Source of the DNA: Glaciihabitans sp.
Lineage (GTDB): Bacteria > Actinomycetota > Actinomycetes > Actinomycetales > Microbacteriaceae
NCBI GenBank assembly: GCA_017882805.1
Contig: JADGOT010000224.1
Coordinates: 1-37,046, forward strand
Direction: 5' to 3'
DNA length: 37,046 nt
Part shown: positions 15,925 through 24,844 of the stretch, piece by piece
How positions within the stretch are numbered: position 1 is the stretch's first letter
Layout of the letters: each line of letters opens with the position of its first letter
Notes under the pieces: model-generated
Seen by the model: only the letters and a program-made list of their open reading frames with translations
What the model was told of the DNA's origin: nothing
Databases searched by the model: none
Made by a program: the position numbers and the translations under genes

Positions 15925-15950
15925 ACTGAACAGGTCTGGACAGGTTCAGT
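15925..15950. promoter_or_regulatory. Candidate GntR/HutC operator upstream of the NCS1 permease
   Basis: ACTGAAC-AGGTCTGGACAG-GTTCAGT: 7-bp exact arms around a core GGTCTGGAC that resembles the GGTCTAGACC core of HutC-subfamily sites such as DasR. It lies 25 nt upstream of the permease start, whose operon ends with a GntR/HutC regulator gene, so local autoregulation is the simplest reading. Confidence 0.5.
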
Positions 15951-15975
15951 GTCCCCACCGTACGAGAGGATCATC

Positions 15976-17427
15976 GTGGCTACCCCAACTAAGGAAGCTT
16001 CAGCGCGACTCGGCGTCGAGCTGAACGGCATCAATACGATTTCGGAGAGTGAGCGCAAGGGCGAGACGCGCAGCCTGTTCTGGCCGTGGTTCGCGGCCAA
16101 CGTGTCCGTGCTCGGTATTGGCTACGGCAGCTTCCTGCTTGCGTTCAAGGTTTCGTTCGCCCAGGCAGTACTCGTCGGCGTGATCGGAATTGTTGTCTCG
16201 TTTGTCCTCTGCGGTTTCGTCGCGATCGCCGGGAAGCGCGGATCTGCGCCGACCATGGTTCTCAGTCGAGCGGCCTTCGGGGTTCGCGGCAACACGGTGC
16301 CCTCAATCCTGTCGTGGATTCTCACTGTGGGGTGGGAGACGGTTCTTACCTCTCTTGCCGTGCTGGCGACCGCGACGGTCTTCACGCGTCTCGGCTGGGA
16401 CGGCGGCACGACAACGAAGGTCGTAGCGCTGATCGTCGTCGCGCTGCTCATCATCACTGGCGGTGTTCTTGGCTTCAACGTCATCATGCGCCTTCAGCGC
16501 TGGATCACGATCGCGACGGCCATCCTCACGGTCATCTACATCGTCCTGACGGTGAATAGCATCAATTGGACTGCCATCTCGGCTCTGCCGAGCGGTGCAA
16601 CTCCTGCCGTAATCGGTGGGCTCGTGTTCATGATGACCGGGTTCGGTCTCGGTTGGGTCAACGCGGCGTCGGACTACTCGCGCTACCTACCCCGCACCGC
16701 AAAGAGCTCGGGCGTTGTCGGCTGGACGGCCTTCGGGTCATCCCTCGCCCCCGTTGTGCTTCTCATCTTTGGACTTCTCCTTGCAGGCTCCTCGGGCAAG
16801 CTCAACGCCGCCATATACAACGATCCGATCGGTGCCCTGAGTTCGATCCTGCCCATCTGGTTCCTTATCCCGTTCATCATTGTCGCCATCCTCGGGCTCG
16901 TCGGTGGCGCTGTCCTGGACATCTATTCGTCGGGGCTCGCGCTTCTCACCGCAGGCATCAGAATCCCCCGACCCGTGGCGGCGGGCGTTGATGGCGTGAT
17001 CATGATTCTCGGTTCCATCTATGTGGTCTTCGTCGCGTCCGATTTCTTCTTCCCATTTCAGGGCTTCCTGATCACCCTCGGCGTGCCAGTGGCCGCATGG
17101 TGCGGGATATTCCTCGCGGACATCCTGCTGCGTAAGAAGGACTACAGCGAGAAGGATCTGTACGCGAGTAGTGGTCGCTACGGCGCGGTGCGCTGGCAGG
17201 CGATCATCCTGCTGGTCGTTGCAACCGGCTTCGGCTGGGGTCTGGTGACCAACACCTACGCACCATGGCTCCAGTGGCAGGGCTACCTTTTTGGAGCCAC
17301 GAAGGGCGCGTTCCGCGTGGACTGGTCGGGATCGAACCTCGGCGTGCTGTTGGCCCTCGTAATCGGCTTCGTCGGCACGCTGATCTTCAGCCGCGCCGCC
17401 GTGCGCCGCCAGGAATCCCTGAAGTAG
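15976..17427 (+). CDS. NCS1-family nucleobase:cation symporter (cytosine/purine permease)
   Basis: A 483-aa permease with ~12 membrane segments. The family signature starts LGVELNGINTISESERKGET, followed by LFWPWFAANVSVLGIGYGSF and SAPTMVLSRAAFGVRGN, as in CodB/purine-cytosine permeases. I set the start at GTG 15976 (MATPTKEA), behind GAGAGGA. It imports a nucleobase or related compound; allantoin or hydantoin cannot be excluded. Its stop overlaps the GTG of the GntR regulator by one base (TAGTG), forming a two-gene operon with a palindromic site upstream. Confidence 0.88.
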   Translation: MATPTKEASARLGVELNGINTISESERKGETRSLFWPWFAANVSVLGIGYGSFLLAFKVSFAQAVLVGVIGIVVSFVLCGFVAIAGKRGSAPTMVLSRAAFGVRGNTVPSILSWILTVGWETVLTSLAVLATATVFTRLGWDGGTTTKVVALIVVALLIITGGVLGFNVIMRLQRWITIATAILTVIYIVLTVNSINWTAISALPSGATPAVIGGLVFMMTGFGLGWVNAASDYSRYLPRTAKSSGVVGWTAFGSSLAPVVLLIFGLLLAGSSGKLNAAIYNDPIGALSSILPIWFLIPFIIVAILGLVGGAVLDIYSSGLALLTAGIRIPRPVAAGVDGVIMILGSIYVVFVASDFFFPFQGFLITLGVPVAAWCGIFLADILLRKKDYSEKDLYASSGRYGAVRWQAIILLVVATGFGWGLVTNTYAPWLQWQGYLFGATKGAFRVDWSGSNLGVLLALVIGFVGTLIFSRAAVRRQESLK

Positions 17428-18149
17428 TGGCCACCCCCGCGGCGGTTCCCCCGCTCAAGCACGAGAAGATCGCGCAAGTGCTCGAGGGCGAGATCCGCCG
17501 CGGGAGCATGCCCAATGGTCGACGCCTGCCCGGAGAGACGGCGCTGGCCGAACGGTTCTCGGTAAGCCGCAATACCGTTCGCGCCGCGCTGTTCGAGCTG
17601 GGTGCGGCCGGCCTCATCGCTACCCGGTCGGGCAAGGGATCATTCGTTACATTCGACGGGAACCCGCTGGATGTCGAACTCGGGTGGGCACGCGCTCTAC
17701 AGGAGCAGGGCGTTGTCACCCGCATCGAAGTGGTGCTGCTCGACGAGATCACCGATCCGCTGCTAGCGGCCGAGCTAGGCGAGTCGAGTGACCGATTCGT
17801 GATCATCGACAGACTGCGATCAGCTGACGGCGAAGGTGTGATCGCGTACGAGCGCTCCCGAATCCCGGCACTGCCCGCCGTTCAGGATGCCGTTGCCGAT
17901 GGCCAGGCCAGCGGTTCGCTCACCGCAATGTTGCGCGGCGCAGAACTGATCGCCGCGCAGGGCGAGCAGTGGGTCGAAATTCGGCGCCTGTCTGTCGATG
18001 AGGCGCTACTGCTCGGGCGAACGCCTGGGGATTCGTTCCTGTGGTCGCGGTGCGTCACTCGCGACGCCGACGGGAATCTTGTCGAGAACGTCGAGAGCCT
18101 GCTCGATCCCGGACACTTCAGCCTGCACTTCCAGTTCGCGCAGTCATAG
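17427..18149 (+). CDS. GntR-family (HutC/UTRA) transcriptional regulator
   Basis: A 240-aa regulator. The N-terminal winged helix has IAQVLEGEIRRGSMPNGRRL and ALAERFSVSRNTVRAALFEL. The C-terminal UTRA effector domain includes DRFVIIDRLRSADGEGVIAYERS and ends NVESLLDPGHFSLHFQF. The start is GTG 17427 (MATPAAVPPLKHEKIAQVL); the extra 54 residues in the track are in the permease gene. It is coupled to the NCS1 permease, so it most likely senses the imported compound and acts on the palindrome at 15925-15950. Confidence 0.88.
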   Translation: MATPAAVPPLKHEKIAQVLEGEIRRGSMPNGRRLPGETALAERFSVSRNTVRAALFELGAAGLIATRSGKGSFVTFDGNPLDVELGWARALQEQGVVTRIEVVLLDEITDPLLAAELGESSDRFVIIDRLRSADGEGVIAYERSRIPALPAVQDAVADGQASGSLTAMLRGAELIAAQGEQWVEIRRLSVDEALLLGRTPGDSFLWSRCVTRDADGNLVENVESLLDPGHFSLHFQFAQS

Positions 18150-18164
18150 CCGTTCGAGGTGCTC

Positions 18165-18186
18165 CGGGACCGGTAAACTAGTCCCG
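18165..18186 (+). promoter_or_regulatory. glyA promoter -10 inside an inverted repeat
   Basis: TAAACT (18174-18179) is a good -10 box just before the riboswitch. It is framed exactly by CGGGAC (18165-18170) and GTCCCG (18181-18186). The arms flank the -10 box, so a repressor could act here, but no such regulator is identified. No good -35 match is seen. Confidence 0.5.
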
Positions 18187-18260
18187 TCGCAACTGGCGTT
18201 GAGATGGGCAACCATCGGGGAGCGATTGACACGGCTGGTGGCCGTACGCCTGGGCCACCG
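18181..18260 (+). ncRNA. ZTP (pfl-type) riboswitch in the glyA leader
   Basis: The aptamer motifs appear in order: CAACTGGCG (18190-18198), a hairpin ATGGGCAACCAT, CGGGGAGCGA closing P1 with TCGC (18187-18190), then TGGCCGTACGCCTGGGCCA forming P3. The P3 loop CGCC can pair with the upstream GGCG to make the family's pseudoknot. These RNAs sense ZMP/ZTP, the signal of 10-formyl-THF shortage, and switch on folate and glycine genes. Downstream is glyA-folD, an expected target. No terminator is seen before the AAAGGAG site (~18291-18297), so control may be translational. Confidence 0.85.
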
Positions 18261-18301
18261 CGAACAGTAGATTTATTCAGCCATGTCATAAAGGAGCGTC
18301 A

Positions 18302-19585
18302 GTGAACTCGTTCAATTCCCCCCTGTCTGAAGTCGACCCCGAGATTGCGGCCGTCCTCGCCAATGAACTCGGCCGCCAGCGCGGCACGCTCGAGATGATC
18401 GCGAGCGAGAACTTCGTTCCACGCGCCGTGCTCGAGTCCCAGGGCTCGGTGCTCACCAACAAGTACGCGGAGGGCTACCCCGGGCGCCGCTACTACGGTG
18501 GCTGCGAATTCGTCGACGTTGCGGAGCAGCTCGCCATCGACCGCGCGAAGAGCCTCTTCGGCTCTGCGTATGCCAACGTCCAGTCGCACTCCGGGGCATC
18601 CGCCAACGCGGCCGTGCTCGCGTCGATCGCAAACCCCGGAGACAAGATCCTCGGACTTGAGCTGGCGCACGGCGGTCACCTCACCCATGGCATGCGCCTC
18701 AACTTCTCCGGCAAGCTCTACGAGGCGCATGCCTACGGCGTCGACCCCAAGACTTTCCGTGTCGACATGGATGTGGTGCGCGAGAAGGCGCTCGAGGTGC
18801 GCCCGCAGGTGCTCATTGCGGGTTGGTCGGCCTATCCGCGTCAGCTCGACTTTGCCGCGTTCCGCGCCATCGCGGACGAGGTCGGTGCACTGCTGTGGGT
18901 CGACATGGCGCACTTTGCCGGACTTGTCGCTGCGGGGCTTCACCCCTCTCCAGTGCCGCACGCGCACATCACGTCATCCACTGTGCACAAGACGATCGGT
19001 GGACCGCGCTCGGGCTTCATCCTGACCAACGATCTCGAGCTGCAGAAGAAGATCAACTCGAACGTCTTTCCCGGTCAGCAGGGCGGGCCACTTATGCACG
19101 TCATCGCGGCCAAGGCGACGGCGTTCAAGCTTGCCGCCGAGCCCGAGTTCAAGGACCGCCAGGAGCGCACGATTCGCGGCGCGCAAATCCTCGCCGAGCG
19201 TCTCACGGCGGCCGACACCAAGGCGGTTGGCGTCGACGTGCTGACCGGCGGCACCGACGTGCACCTCGTGCTTGTCGACCTGCGCGAGTCGGCCATTCAC
19301 GGCCAGAACGCGGAAGACATCCTGCATTCGGTTGGCATCACGGTGAACCGCAACGCGGTTCCGTTCGACCCGCGCCCGCCGATGACGCCGTCCGGCGTTC
19401 GCATCGGCACGCCCGCACTAGCGACCCGCGGATTCGGGGATGCCGAGTTCACCGAGGTCGCCGACATTATCGCGACCGCGCTGAAGCCCGAGCCCGACGT
19501 TCTCGCGCTCAAGGAGCGGGTAACGAAGCTCACCGAAGCCTTCCCGCTCTACGACGGACTCACGAGCCCCGGCAGCTGGAAGTAG
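18302..19585 (+). CDS. glyA: Serine hydroxymethyltransferase
   Basis: GlyA converts serine and THF to glycine and 5,10-methylene-THF. The 427-aa PLP enzyme shows [33 protein letters not shown] and the PLP-lysine segment [12 protein letters not shown]-like ([14 protein letters not shown], Lys ~230), ending [12 protein letters not shown]. The start is GTG with AAAGGAG 5 nt upstream. A ZTP riboswitch lies in its leader. folD follows after 4 nt, so the pair moves the one-carbon unit from serine to 10-formyl-THF. Confidence 0.97.
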   Translation: MNSFNSPLSEVDPEIAAVLANELGRQRGTLEMIASENFVPRAVLESQGSVLTNKYAEGYPGRRYYGGCEFVDVAEQLAIDRAKSLFGSAYANVQSHSGASANAAVLASIANPGDKILGLELAHGGHLTHGMRLNFSGKLYEAHAYGVDPKTFRVDMDVVREKALEVRPQVLIAGWSAYPRQLDFAAFRAIADEVGALLWVDMAHFAGLVAAGLHPSPVPHAHITSSTVHKTIGGPRSGFILTNDLELQKKINSNVFPGQQGGPLMHVIAAKATAFKLAAEPEFKDRQERTIRGAQILAERLTAADTKAVGVDVLTGGTDVHLVLVDLRESAIHGQNAEDILHSVGITVNRNAVPFDPRPPMTPSGVRIGTPALATRGFGDAEFTEVADIIATALKPEPDVLALKERVTKLTEAFPLYDGLTSPGSWK

Positions 19586-19589
19586 CCGC

Positions 19590-20471
19590 GTGACCGCAGT
19601 CAAGCTGGATGGCGTGGCGACGGCCTCCGCCATCAAGGACGAACTGAAGGGGCGAATCGCGGCGCTCGCGAACCAGGGGATCAAGCCCGGACTCGCGACA
19701 CTGCTCGTCGGCGACGATCCGGGATCGCTGAGCTATGTCGGCGGCAAGCACCGGGACTCGCTCGAGGTTGGCATCGAATCCGTGCGTGTCGACCTTCCCG
19801 GCACCGCCAGCGAGGCAGATGTTCGCGCCGCGATTGCCGATCTGAACGCCGATTCGCGCGTAACCGGCTTCATCGTGCAGCTGCCGTTGCCGGCCGGAAT
19901 CGACGAGCACGCCATGCTCGAACTCGTCGACCCGGCGAAGGATGCGGATGGCCTCCATCCGACGAACCTCGGCCGACTAGTGCTCGGAGTCGACGGCATC
20001 CTGACCTCGCCTTTGCCGTGCACCCCCGCGGGGATTGTCGAGCTCGCACAGCGCTATGGAGTCGAGTTCTCCGGTCGCAACGTCGTTGTGATTGGTCGTG
20101 GAATCACCGTGGGTCGCCCGCTTGGCCTGCTCCTAACCCGCAAGGGCATCGACGCGACGGTCACGCTGACCCATTCCCGCACAGACGATCTCGCCGCAGA
20201 AGTGCGTCGCGCCGACATCGTGATTGCGGCCGTCGGAGTTCCACACCTGGTCAAGGCGGACTGGATCAAGCCGGGCGCAGCAGTGCTGGATGTCGGCGTG
20301 ACTCGGGTTGGGATGACCGAAAGCGGCAAGGCAAAGCTGGCGGGAGATGTTGATCCAGCCGTTGCAGATGTCGCGGGCTGGCTCTCGCCAAACCCCGGTG
20401 GGGTCGGGCCGATGACCCGCGCGATGCTGCTGAGCAATGTTGTTCTTGCCGCGGAGCGCGCGACCGCGTAG
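19590..20471 (+). CDS. folD: Bifunctional methylene-THF dehydrogenase / methenyl-THF cyclohydrolase
   Basis: FolD oxidises 5,10-methylene-THF with NADP and hydrolyses the product to 10-formyl-THF. The 293-aa protein has the catalytic Lys53 in [17 protein letters not shown], the substrate motif QLPLPAGID, the dinucleotide-binding [15 protein letters not shown] and the signature [12 protein letters not shown]. The GTG start lies 4 nt after the glyA stop. Its product is the substrate for PurU at 13782 and for purine synthesis. The gene ends 6 nt from the convergent DUF2207 gene. Confidence 0.96.
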   Translation: MTAVKLDGVATASAIKDELKGRIAALANQGIKPGLATLLVGDDPGSLSYVGGKHRDSLEVGIESVRVDLPGTASEADVRAAIADLNADSRVTGFIVQLPLPAGIDEHAMLELVDPAKDADGLHPTNLGRLVLGVDGILTSPLPCTPAGIVELAQRYGVEFSGRNVVVIGRGITVGRPLGLLLTRKGIDATVTLTHSRTDDLAAEVRRADIVIAAVGVPHLVKADWIKPGAAVLDVGVTRVGMTESGKAKLAGDVDPAVADVAGWLSPNPGGVGPMTRAMLLSNVVLAAERATA

Positions 20472-20477
20472 TCAGAA

Positions 20478-22406
20478 CTAGCGACCGCCTCCGCCTCCGC
20501 CTCCACCGCCTCCGCCGGAGAATCCACCGCCAAACGAGCCGCCGAAGCCGCTTCCGCCTCCGCTCGAGATGGGAGTCGTGCTCGTCGTCACCGCACTGGA
20601 CAGACTGGACAGCGAACCGATGAAGAGGGCCGAGTTGAACCCACCCGTGCCCACGTACCAGTCCGGCGAGAGCGAACTGTCGGTGTAGTGAATGGCGAGA
20701 ACCTTCGACCACTGATCCTCTACGTTGAACACCACGGCGAACGGGAGAAGTTTCTCGTACAGCTTCACCACCTCGCGCTTGTCGTTGTAGTTGACGCGTT
20801 CTGCGCCGGTGGGGGACTGGAGGATGCGCAGCCGGTCTTCTTCCGCGACAGTGAGGTAGAGCTTCATCCCGAGCAGGTAGTCGCGCTGGTCCGCTCCAGC
20901 CGGGGTGAGAACGAGCCCCCGATACGCGGTCGCGAACGCCACGATCATTGCGATGAAGGTGATGGGCACGGCGAGGACCGCAAGCGCGCTCGCTGCCCCG
21001 GTGATCCCAACGATAACGATGTCGAGAATGAAGAATCCGAGCACTGCCACGGCGGTGAGCCCGCCCGCCCGCGAGGAGGCTTTGACTCGCCATCCCTTCT
21101 GGATCGTGCTCGCGCGCACCGCGGCCCTGACGGGGCTAATGTCGCTCGTTTCGACCGCAGCCGCGACAACCTCGAACGTCGCTCCCGGCTCCATGGCGGG
21201 AAAGAAGCACGCCATCAGCTGAGTCTCCTCGTCGTCGAGGCCCTTCGTCGTGGTGAGTTCGAGGGTGTAGTCGGCGCCACTGTCCGTGATCGGATAGGCC
21301 AGTATTCGCAGGTTGCCGCGAACGGCAAAGCTGACGATCTGAGCCGAAATGGCCCGACCGTCGAGTTTCACCATCGCTGCGGCTTCCATCACGTTGATGC
21401 CTGCGGGCACGTCGTACTCGGGGATGATCGTGCCCCGACCCTTGGCATTGCGCAGTCCGGTTGCAAATCTGCGGATGAGGGCGAACGGTATGGCGCCGAG
21501 GCCAAGCAGAAGCAGGATGCCGCCCACGACCTCGCCCCACACGGTGTCTTTAGCGGGCGTGACGTTGTCCGAGGGTGCTGTCGCGTCAGCATGGGGCGCG
21601 CTCGTGAAGGTGCCGTTCGTGAAGCCAATGGCGACCGTCATATTCTCACCCGCCGCGAGACCTGTCGCTGTCGCGGTGATCACGGTCGCTGGTGGAAACA
21701 GGTAGGTCCCGTTCGCGCTGGGCGAGAGGGTCTGGAGCGGCGCGGGAGACGCGGAGGGCGGCGCTGAAACGTCGCACTGCTGTTTCGAGCCTTGCGCCCC
21801 CTGGTAGCACGCGTTGTGACCGCTGAGGGCCAGCGCCAGCTTGGCCGGGACATGCACTCGCGCAGTCACCCGTGAAAACGGCTGGGGCCACTCGGTGCCG
21901 TTGGTGTCCCAGTAGAACTCCTGGTCATTGGTATTGCTGAACTGCCCGACCACGTCGGTCTGCGTGTACTTGAGTGTGTACGTCACAGCGCCGTGAACGT
22001 AGGCGTCAGTTCCGGTCTCGATCGTGGTTTCTGTGCCGTTGTCCTGCACCGAATAGGGCTTGGTGACTCCAGCGGTGTCAGAGACGGACACGAACTTAGT
22101 GTGGAGCGAGCTGCCGAGGTAGTTGTCGGGGATCTTGCGCACGATCCCCTTGTTCTGGTCAGAGGACGGGAACTGGGCTGTCAACTTCTCGACCGTGGTG
22201 AGCGTCGAGTGGCCTGCGGTATCGCGATCGAGGTAGTAGTCCGCAGAGAAGCTCGAGAAGATGAAGTCATTGACGCCGACCCGAACTCCCGCGCTCGGTC
22301 CAGCATTGTCGGCGGCAAACGCGGGTTCGCTCGCGGCGACGGCGACGCCGGAAAGCAGAAGAAGTGCGGCGAGTGCAGTGAGAGCTCGAGTGAAAGTTTT
22401 CGGCAC
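20478..22406 (-). CDS. DUF2207 family predicted membrane protein
   Basis: A 642-aa exported protein of unknown function. It has an N-terminal signal peptide (ALAALLLLSGVAVAASEPAFA) and an extracytoplasmic DUF2207 beta domain (~45-280; VNDFIFSSFSADYYLDRD). A membrane helix follows at ~287-307, then a cytoplasmic region (~330-450) with YDVPAGINVMEAAAMVKL, two helices at ~455-500, and a conserved stretch ending FNVEDQWSKVLAIHY. The C-terminal tail is a long Gly run (FGGSFGGGFSGGGGGGG). The layout and tail match the family; no enzyme activity is known. It stands alone on the minus strand between folD and the decarboxylase. Confidence 0.82.
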   Translation of the reverse strand: MPKTFTRALTALAALLLLSGVAVAASEPAFAADNAGPSAGVRVGVNDFIFSSFSADYYLDRDTAGHSTLTTVEKLTAQFPSSDQNKGIVRKIPDNYLGSSLHTKFVSVSDTAGVTKPYSVQDNGTETTIETGTDAYVHGAVTYTLKYTQTDVVGQFSNTNDQEFYWDTNGTEWPQPFSRVTARVHVPAKLALALSGHNACYQGAQGSKQQCDVSAPPSASPAPLQTLSPSANGTYLFPPATVITATATGLAAGENMTVAIGFTNGTFTSAPHADATAPSDNVTPAKDTVWGEVVGGILLLLGLGAIPFALIRRFATGLRNAKGRGTIIPEYDVPAGINVMEAAAMVKLDGRAISAQIVSFAVRGNLRILAYPITDSGADYTLELTTTKGLDDEETQLMACFFPAMEPGATFEVVAAAVETSDISPVRAAVRASTIQKGWRVKASSRAGGLTAVAVLGFFILDIVIVGITGAASALAVLAVPITFIAMIVAFATAYRGLVLTPAGADQRDYLLGMKLYLTVAEEDRLRILQSPTGAERVNYNDKREVVKLYEKLLPFAVVFNVEDQWSKVLAIHYTDSSLSPDWYVGTGGFNSALFIGSLSSLSSAVTTSTTPISSGGGSGFGGSFGGGFSGGGGGGGGGGGR

Positions 22407-22465
22407 CGCGTCAGCCTAGCGATCTGAGTATGTAACCCCTATTCCACTGGTCGCCGATGCGGCCA

Positions 22466-22471
22466 TATGGT
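22466..22471 (+). promoter_or_regulatory. -10 box of leaderless glutamate decarboxylase transcript
   Basis: TATGGT lies 6 nt before the ATG at 22478 and no Shine-Dalgarno is present, matching the TAnnnT leaderless pattern. This also argues for 22478 over the upstream ATG at 22457. Confidence 0.5.
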
Positions 22472-22477
22472 GTCCCC

Positions 22478-23881
22478 ATGGCAAAGACTGGTCACATCAA
22501 ACACCACCGCGAGACTGCGGAACCGATCGAACTTAACCCGCTCTTCTCGCGGATGGGGGAGGCGACCGAGTTACCGCGATTCGTGATGCCGGATCGCCCG
22601 ACGCAGCCCGAGACGGCGTACCAGATCGTGCACGACGAGTCGATGCTCGACGGCAATGCTCGACTGAATCTCGCGACGTTCGTCGGTACGTGGATGGACG
22701 AGCAGTCGATCAAGATCTACGCCGAAGCGGCGGACAAGAACATGATCGACAAGGACGAATATCCACAGACCGCCGCGATTGAAACTCGCTGCTGGCGGAT
22801 GCTCGCCCACCTGTGGGGCTCGCCCGACTCGGAGAAGAGCATCGGCACATCCACGATCGGTTCGTCCGAGGCGTGCATGCTCGGTGGTCTCGCCCTGAAG
22901 CGCCGCTGGAAGCATGCTCGCGATGCAGCTAAGAAGGATGCCTCGAAGCCGAACCTCGTCATGAGCGCGGCAGTTCAGGTGTGCTGGGAGAAGTTCTGCA
23001 ACTACTTCGACGTGGAGCCGCGCTACGTCCCCGTATCAGAGAAGTATCCAGTGCTGTCGGGCCCGCAGCTCGAGGAGTACATCGACGAGAACACCATCGG
23101 GGTCGTCGCCATCATGGGTGTGACCTACACCGGCGTCTACGAGCCCGTCGAGGAGATCGCTGCGGCGCTCGACGCGCTGCAGGAGAAGACCGGGCTGGAC
23201 ATCCCGATCCACGTCGACGGCGCATCCGGCGCCATGATCGCCCCGTTCCTGCAACCCGACATCGTCTGGGACTTCCGGCTCGAGCGCGTGCACTCGATCA
23301 ACACGTCGGGCCACAAGTACGGCTTGGTGTATCCGGGTCTCGGCTGGGTGGTCTGGCGCACCGAAGACCTGCTTCCCGAGGACCTGGTGTTCCGCGTGAG
23401 CTACCTGGGCGGTGACATGCCCACCTTCGCTCTGAACTTCTCTCGGCCGGGCGCACAGGTGCTGCTGCAGTATTACCTGTTCCTGCGACTCGGTTTCGAA
23501 GGCTACCGCTCCGTGCAGGGCGCGTCGCGGGATGTCGCGAAGTATCTGTCGAGTGCCATCGAAAAGTTGGGGCCGTTCGACCTGTGCAGTGATGGCTCGG
23601 ACATTCCCGTATTCGCCTGGAAGCTCAAGGATGACCACAAGGGTCACTGGACGCTTTACGACCTCTCTGACCGGCTGCGGATGCGCGGATGGCTCGTACC
23701 GGCCTATCCGATGCCAGACAATCTCGCGGCGATCACGGTTCAGCGCATCGTTGTCCGCAACGGACTTAGTCGGGACCTTGCCGGGAGCCTCCTAAACGAT
23801 ATCGAGACCGAGGTGCGCTATCTCGAGGCACTCGAGGCGCCAATGCCGGCCGAGAATCGAAGTCGTCCGCACCATCACTAG
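22478..23881 (+). CDS. gad: Glutamate decarboxylase
   Basis: A PLP enzyme converting glutamate to GABA and CO2 while consuming a proton, often for acid tolerance. It is 467 aa from MAKTGHIKHH. Family motifs: NPLFSRMGEATELPRF, GTSTIGSSEACMLGGLA, HVDGASGAMIAPFLQP and the Schiff-base lysine in SINTSGHKYGLVYPGLGW (Lys ~280). The tail is His-rich (RPHHH), in line with the pH-sensing C-terminus of some GADs, though this is inference. No glutamate/GABA antiporter gene is next to it. Confidence 0.95.
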   Translation: MAKTGHIKHHRETAEPIELNPLFSRMGEATELPRFVMPDRPTQPETAYQIVHDESMLDGNARLNLATFVGTWMDEQSIKIYAEAADKNMIDKDEYPQTAAIETRCWRMLAHLWGSPDSEKSIGTSTIGSSEACMLGGLALKRRWKHARDAAKKDASKPNLVMSAAVQVCWEKFCNYFDVEPRYVPVSEKYPVLSGPQLEEYIDENTIGVVAIMGVTYTGVYEPVEEIAAALDALQEKTGLDIPIHVDGASGAMIAPFLQPDIVWDFRLERVHSINTSGHKYGLVYPGLGWVVWRTEDLLPEDLVFRVSYLGGDMPTFALNFSRPGAQVLLQYYLFLRLGFEGYRSVQGASRDVAKYLSSAIEKLGPFDLCSDGSDIPVFAWKLKDDHKGHWTLYDLSDRLRMRGWLVPAYPMPDNLAAITVQRIVVRNGLSRDLAGSLLNDIETEVRYLEALEAPMPAENRSRPHHH

Positions 23882-23898
23882 CGGGATGATGGGGTCGC

Positions 23899-23904
23899 TA
23901 GGCT
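23899..23904 (+). promoter_or_regulatory. -10 box of leaderless epimerase transcript
   Basis: TAGGCT, 6 nt before the ATG at 23911, with no ribosome-binding site. The same hexamer precedes the gene at 30470. Confidence 0.5.
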
Positions 23905-23910
23905 TCGTGT

Positions 23911-24837
23911 ATGCGTGCCCCCACCGGCGAACAGTTTCGCCTCACTCGACCCACACCGCTCGGCCTTGCTGAGGCGGTGATCGTTCAGGTCGCGGCCTCC
24001 ATCCGTGAGTTTCGGATCGGCGGCGTCGAACTCACCGAGCCGTACGCGGAGTTCTCGACGCCGCCCTTTGGCGACGGCATCGTGCTCGTGCCATGGCCGA
24101 ACCGTGTCGAGGATGGCGTGTGGAAACTCGATGGTGAGGCGCAGCAGCTCGACATCACCGAGCCCGATCGGCACAACGCCATCCATGGTCTGCTGCGCTA
24201 CGCGCCCTACCGCCTACTCGAGCGCACCGATTCCTCGGTTACGCAGGGCGCGACCGTGTTTCCGCAGCACGGGTACCCGTTTCTGCTCGAGACCTCGGTG
24301 CGCCACGAGCTGACGGACGACGGGATGACGGTCACTCACCGCATAACGAATGAGACGGACCTCCCCGCGCCGGTCGCAATCGGCACGCACCCGTTTTTCC
24401 AGATCGGCGACGTCCCGACGGAAGAACTAACGCTGACCGTTCACGCGGGCACACGTTTTCCGGTCGATGAACGACTCAACCCATCTGCAGAAATTGCGGT
24501 CGACGGTGACTTTGATCTGCGGGATGGGCGCAAAGTTGCGGAGCTAAACCTCGACGATGCCTTCGGAGACGTGAAACCGGTCGAGAAGGTTACCGCCACG
24601 CTGACTGCGCCGGACGGTCGGCAGGTCTCGCTCTGGCAGGACGAGAACTTCCCGTTCGTGCAGATCTTCACCACCCGACAGTTCCCCCGCGGAACTGGGC
24701 TTGTCACTGCAATCGCGATGGAGCCGATGACAGCGCCCGCCAATGCGTTCAACTCGGGTCAGTCGCTCAAGTGGCTGAACCCGGGTGAGACCTGGCAGGC
24801 CGTCTGGGGCATTCGGTACTCGGTTCCGGCCGCATAA
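23911..24837 (+). CDS. Aldose 1-epimerase family protein
   Basis: A 308-aa galactose mutarotase-like beta-sandwich protein. Seen: LVPWPNRVEDGVWKLDGEAQQL, HNAIHGLLRYAPY (first catalytic His region), VAIGTHPFFQIGD (second His) and the late Glu in AIAMEPMTAPANAFNSG. It interconverts anomers of a hexose or sugar phosphate; the exact sugar is not evident. It lies 29 nt after gad but appears to have its own promoter. Confidence 0.88.
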   Translation: MRAPTGEQFRLTRPTPLGLAEAVIVQVAASIREFRIGGVELTEPYAEFSTPPFGDGIVLVPWPNRVEDGVWKLDGEAQQLDITEPDRHNAIHGLLRYAPYRLLERTDSSVTQGATVFPQHGYPFLLETSVRHELTDDGMTVTHRITNETDLPAPVAIGTHPFFQIGDVPTEELTLTVHAGTRFPVDERLNPSAEIAVDGDFDLRDGRKVAELNLDDAFGDVKPVEKVTATLTAPDGRQVSLWQDENFPFVQIFTTRQFPRGTGLVTAIAMEPMTAPANAFNSGQSLKWLNPGETWQAVWGIRYSVPAA

Positions 24838-24844
24838 TCGATAG

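Noticed and set aside
20490-20570. Repetitive CCGCCTCCGCCTCC tract as a tandem repeat or CRISPR-like feature
   Set aside because: It encodes the Gly-rich tail of the DUF2207 protein; typical of that family. No CRISPR array is present anywhere in the window.
20688-21767. 359-aa plus-strand ORF antisense to the DUF2207 gene
   Set aside because: Charged low-complexity translation with no motifs; the minus-strand frame has a signal peptide, membrane helices and the DUF2207 layout.
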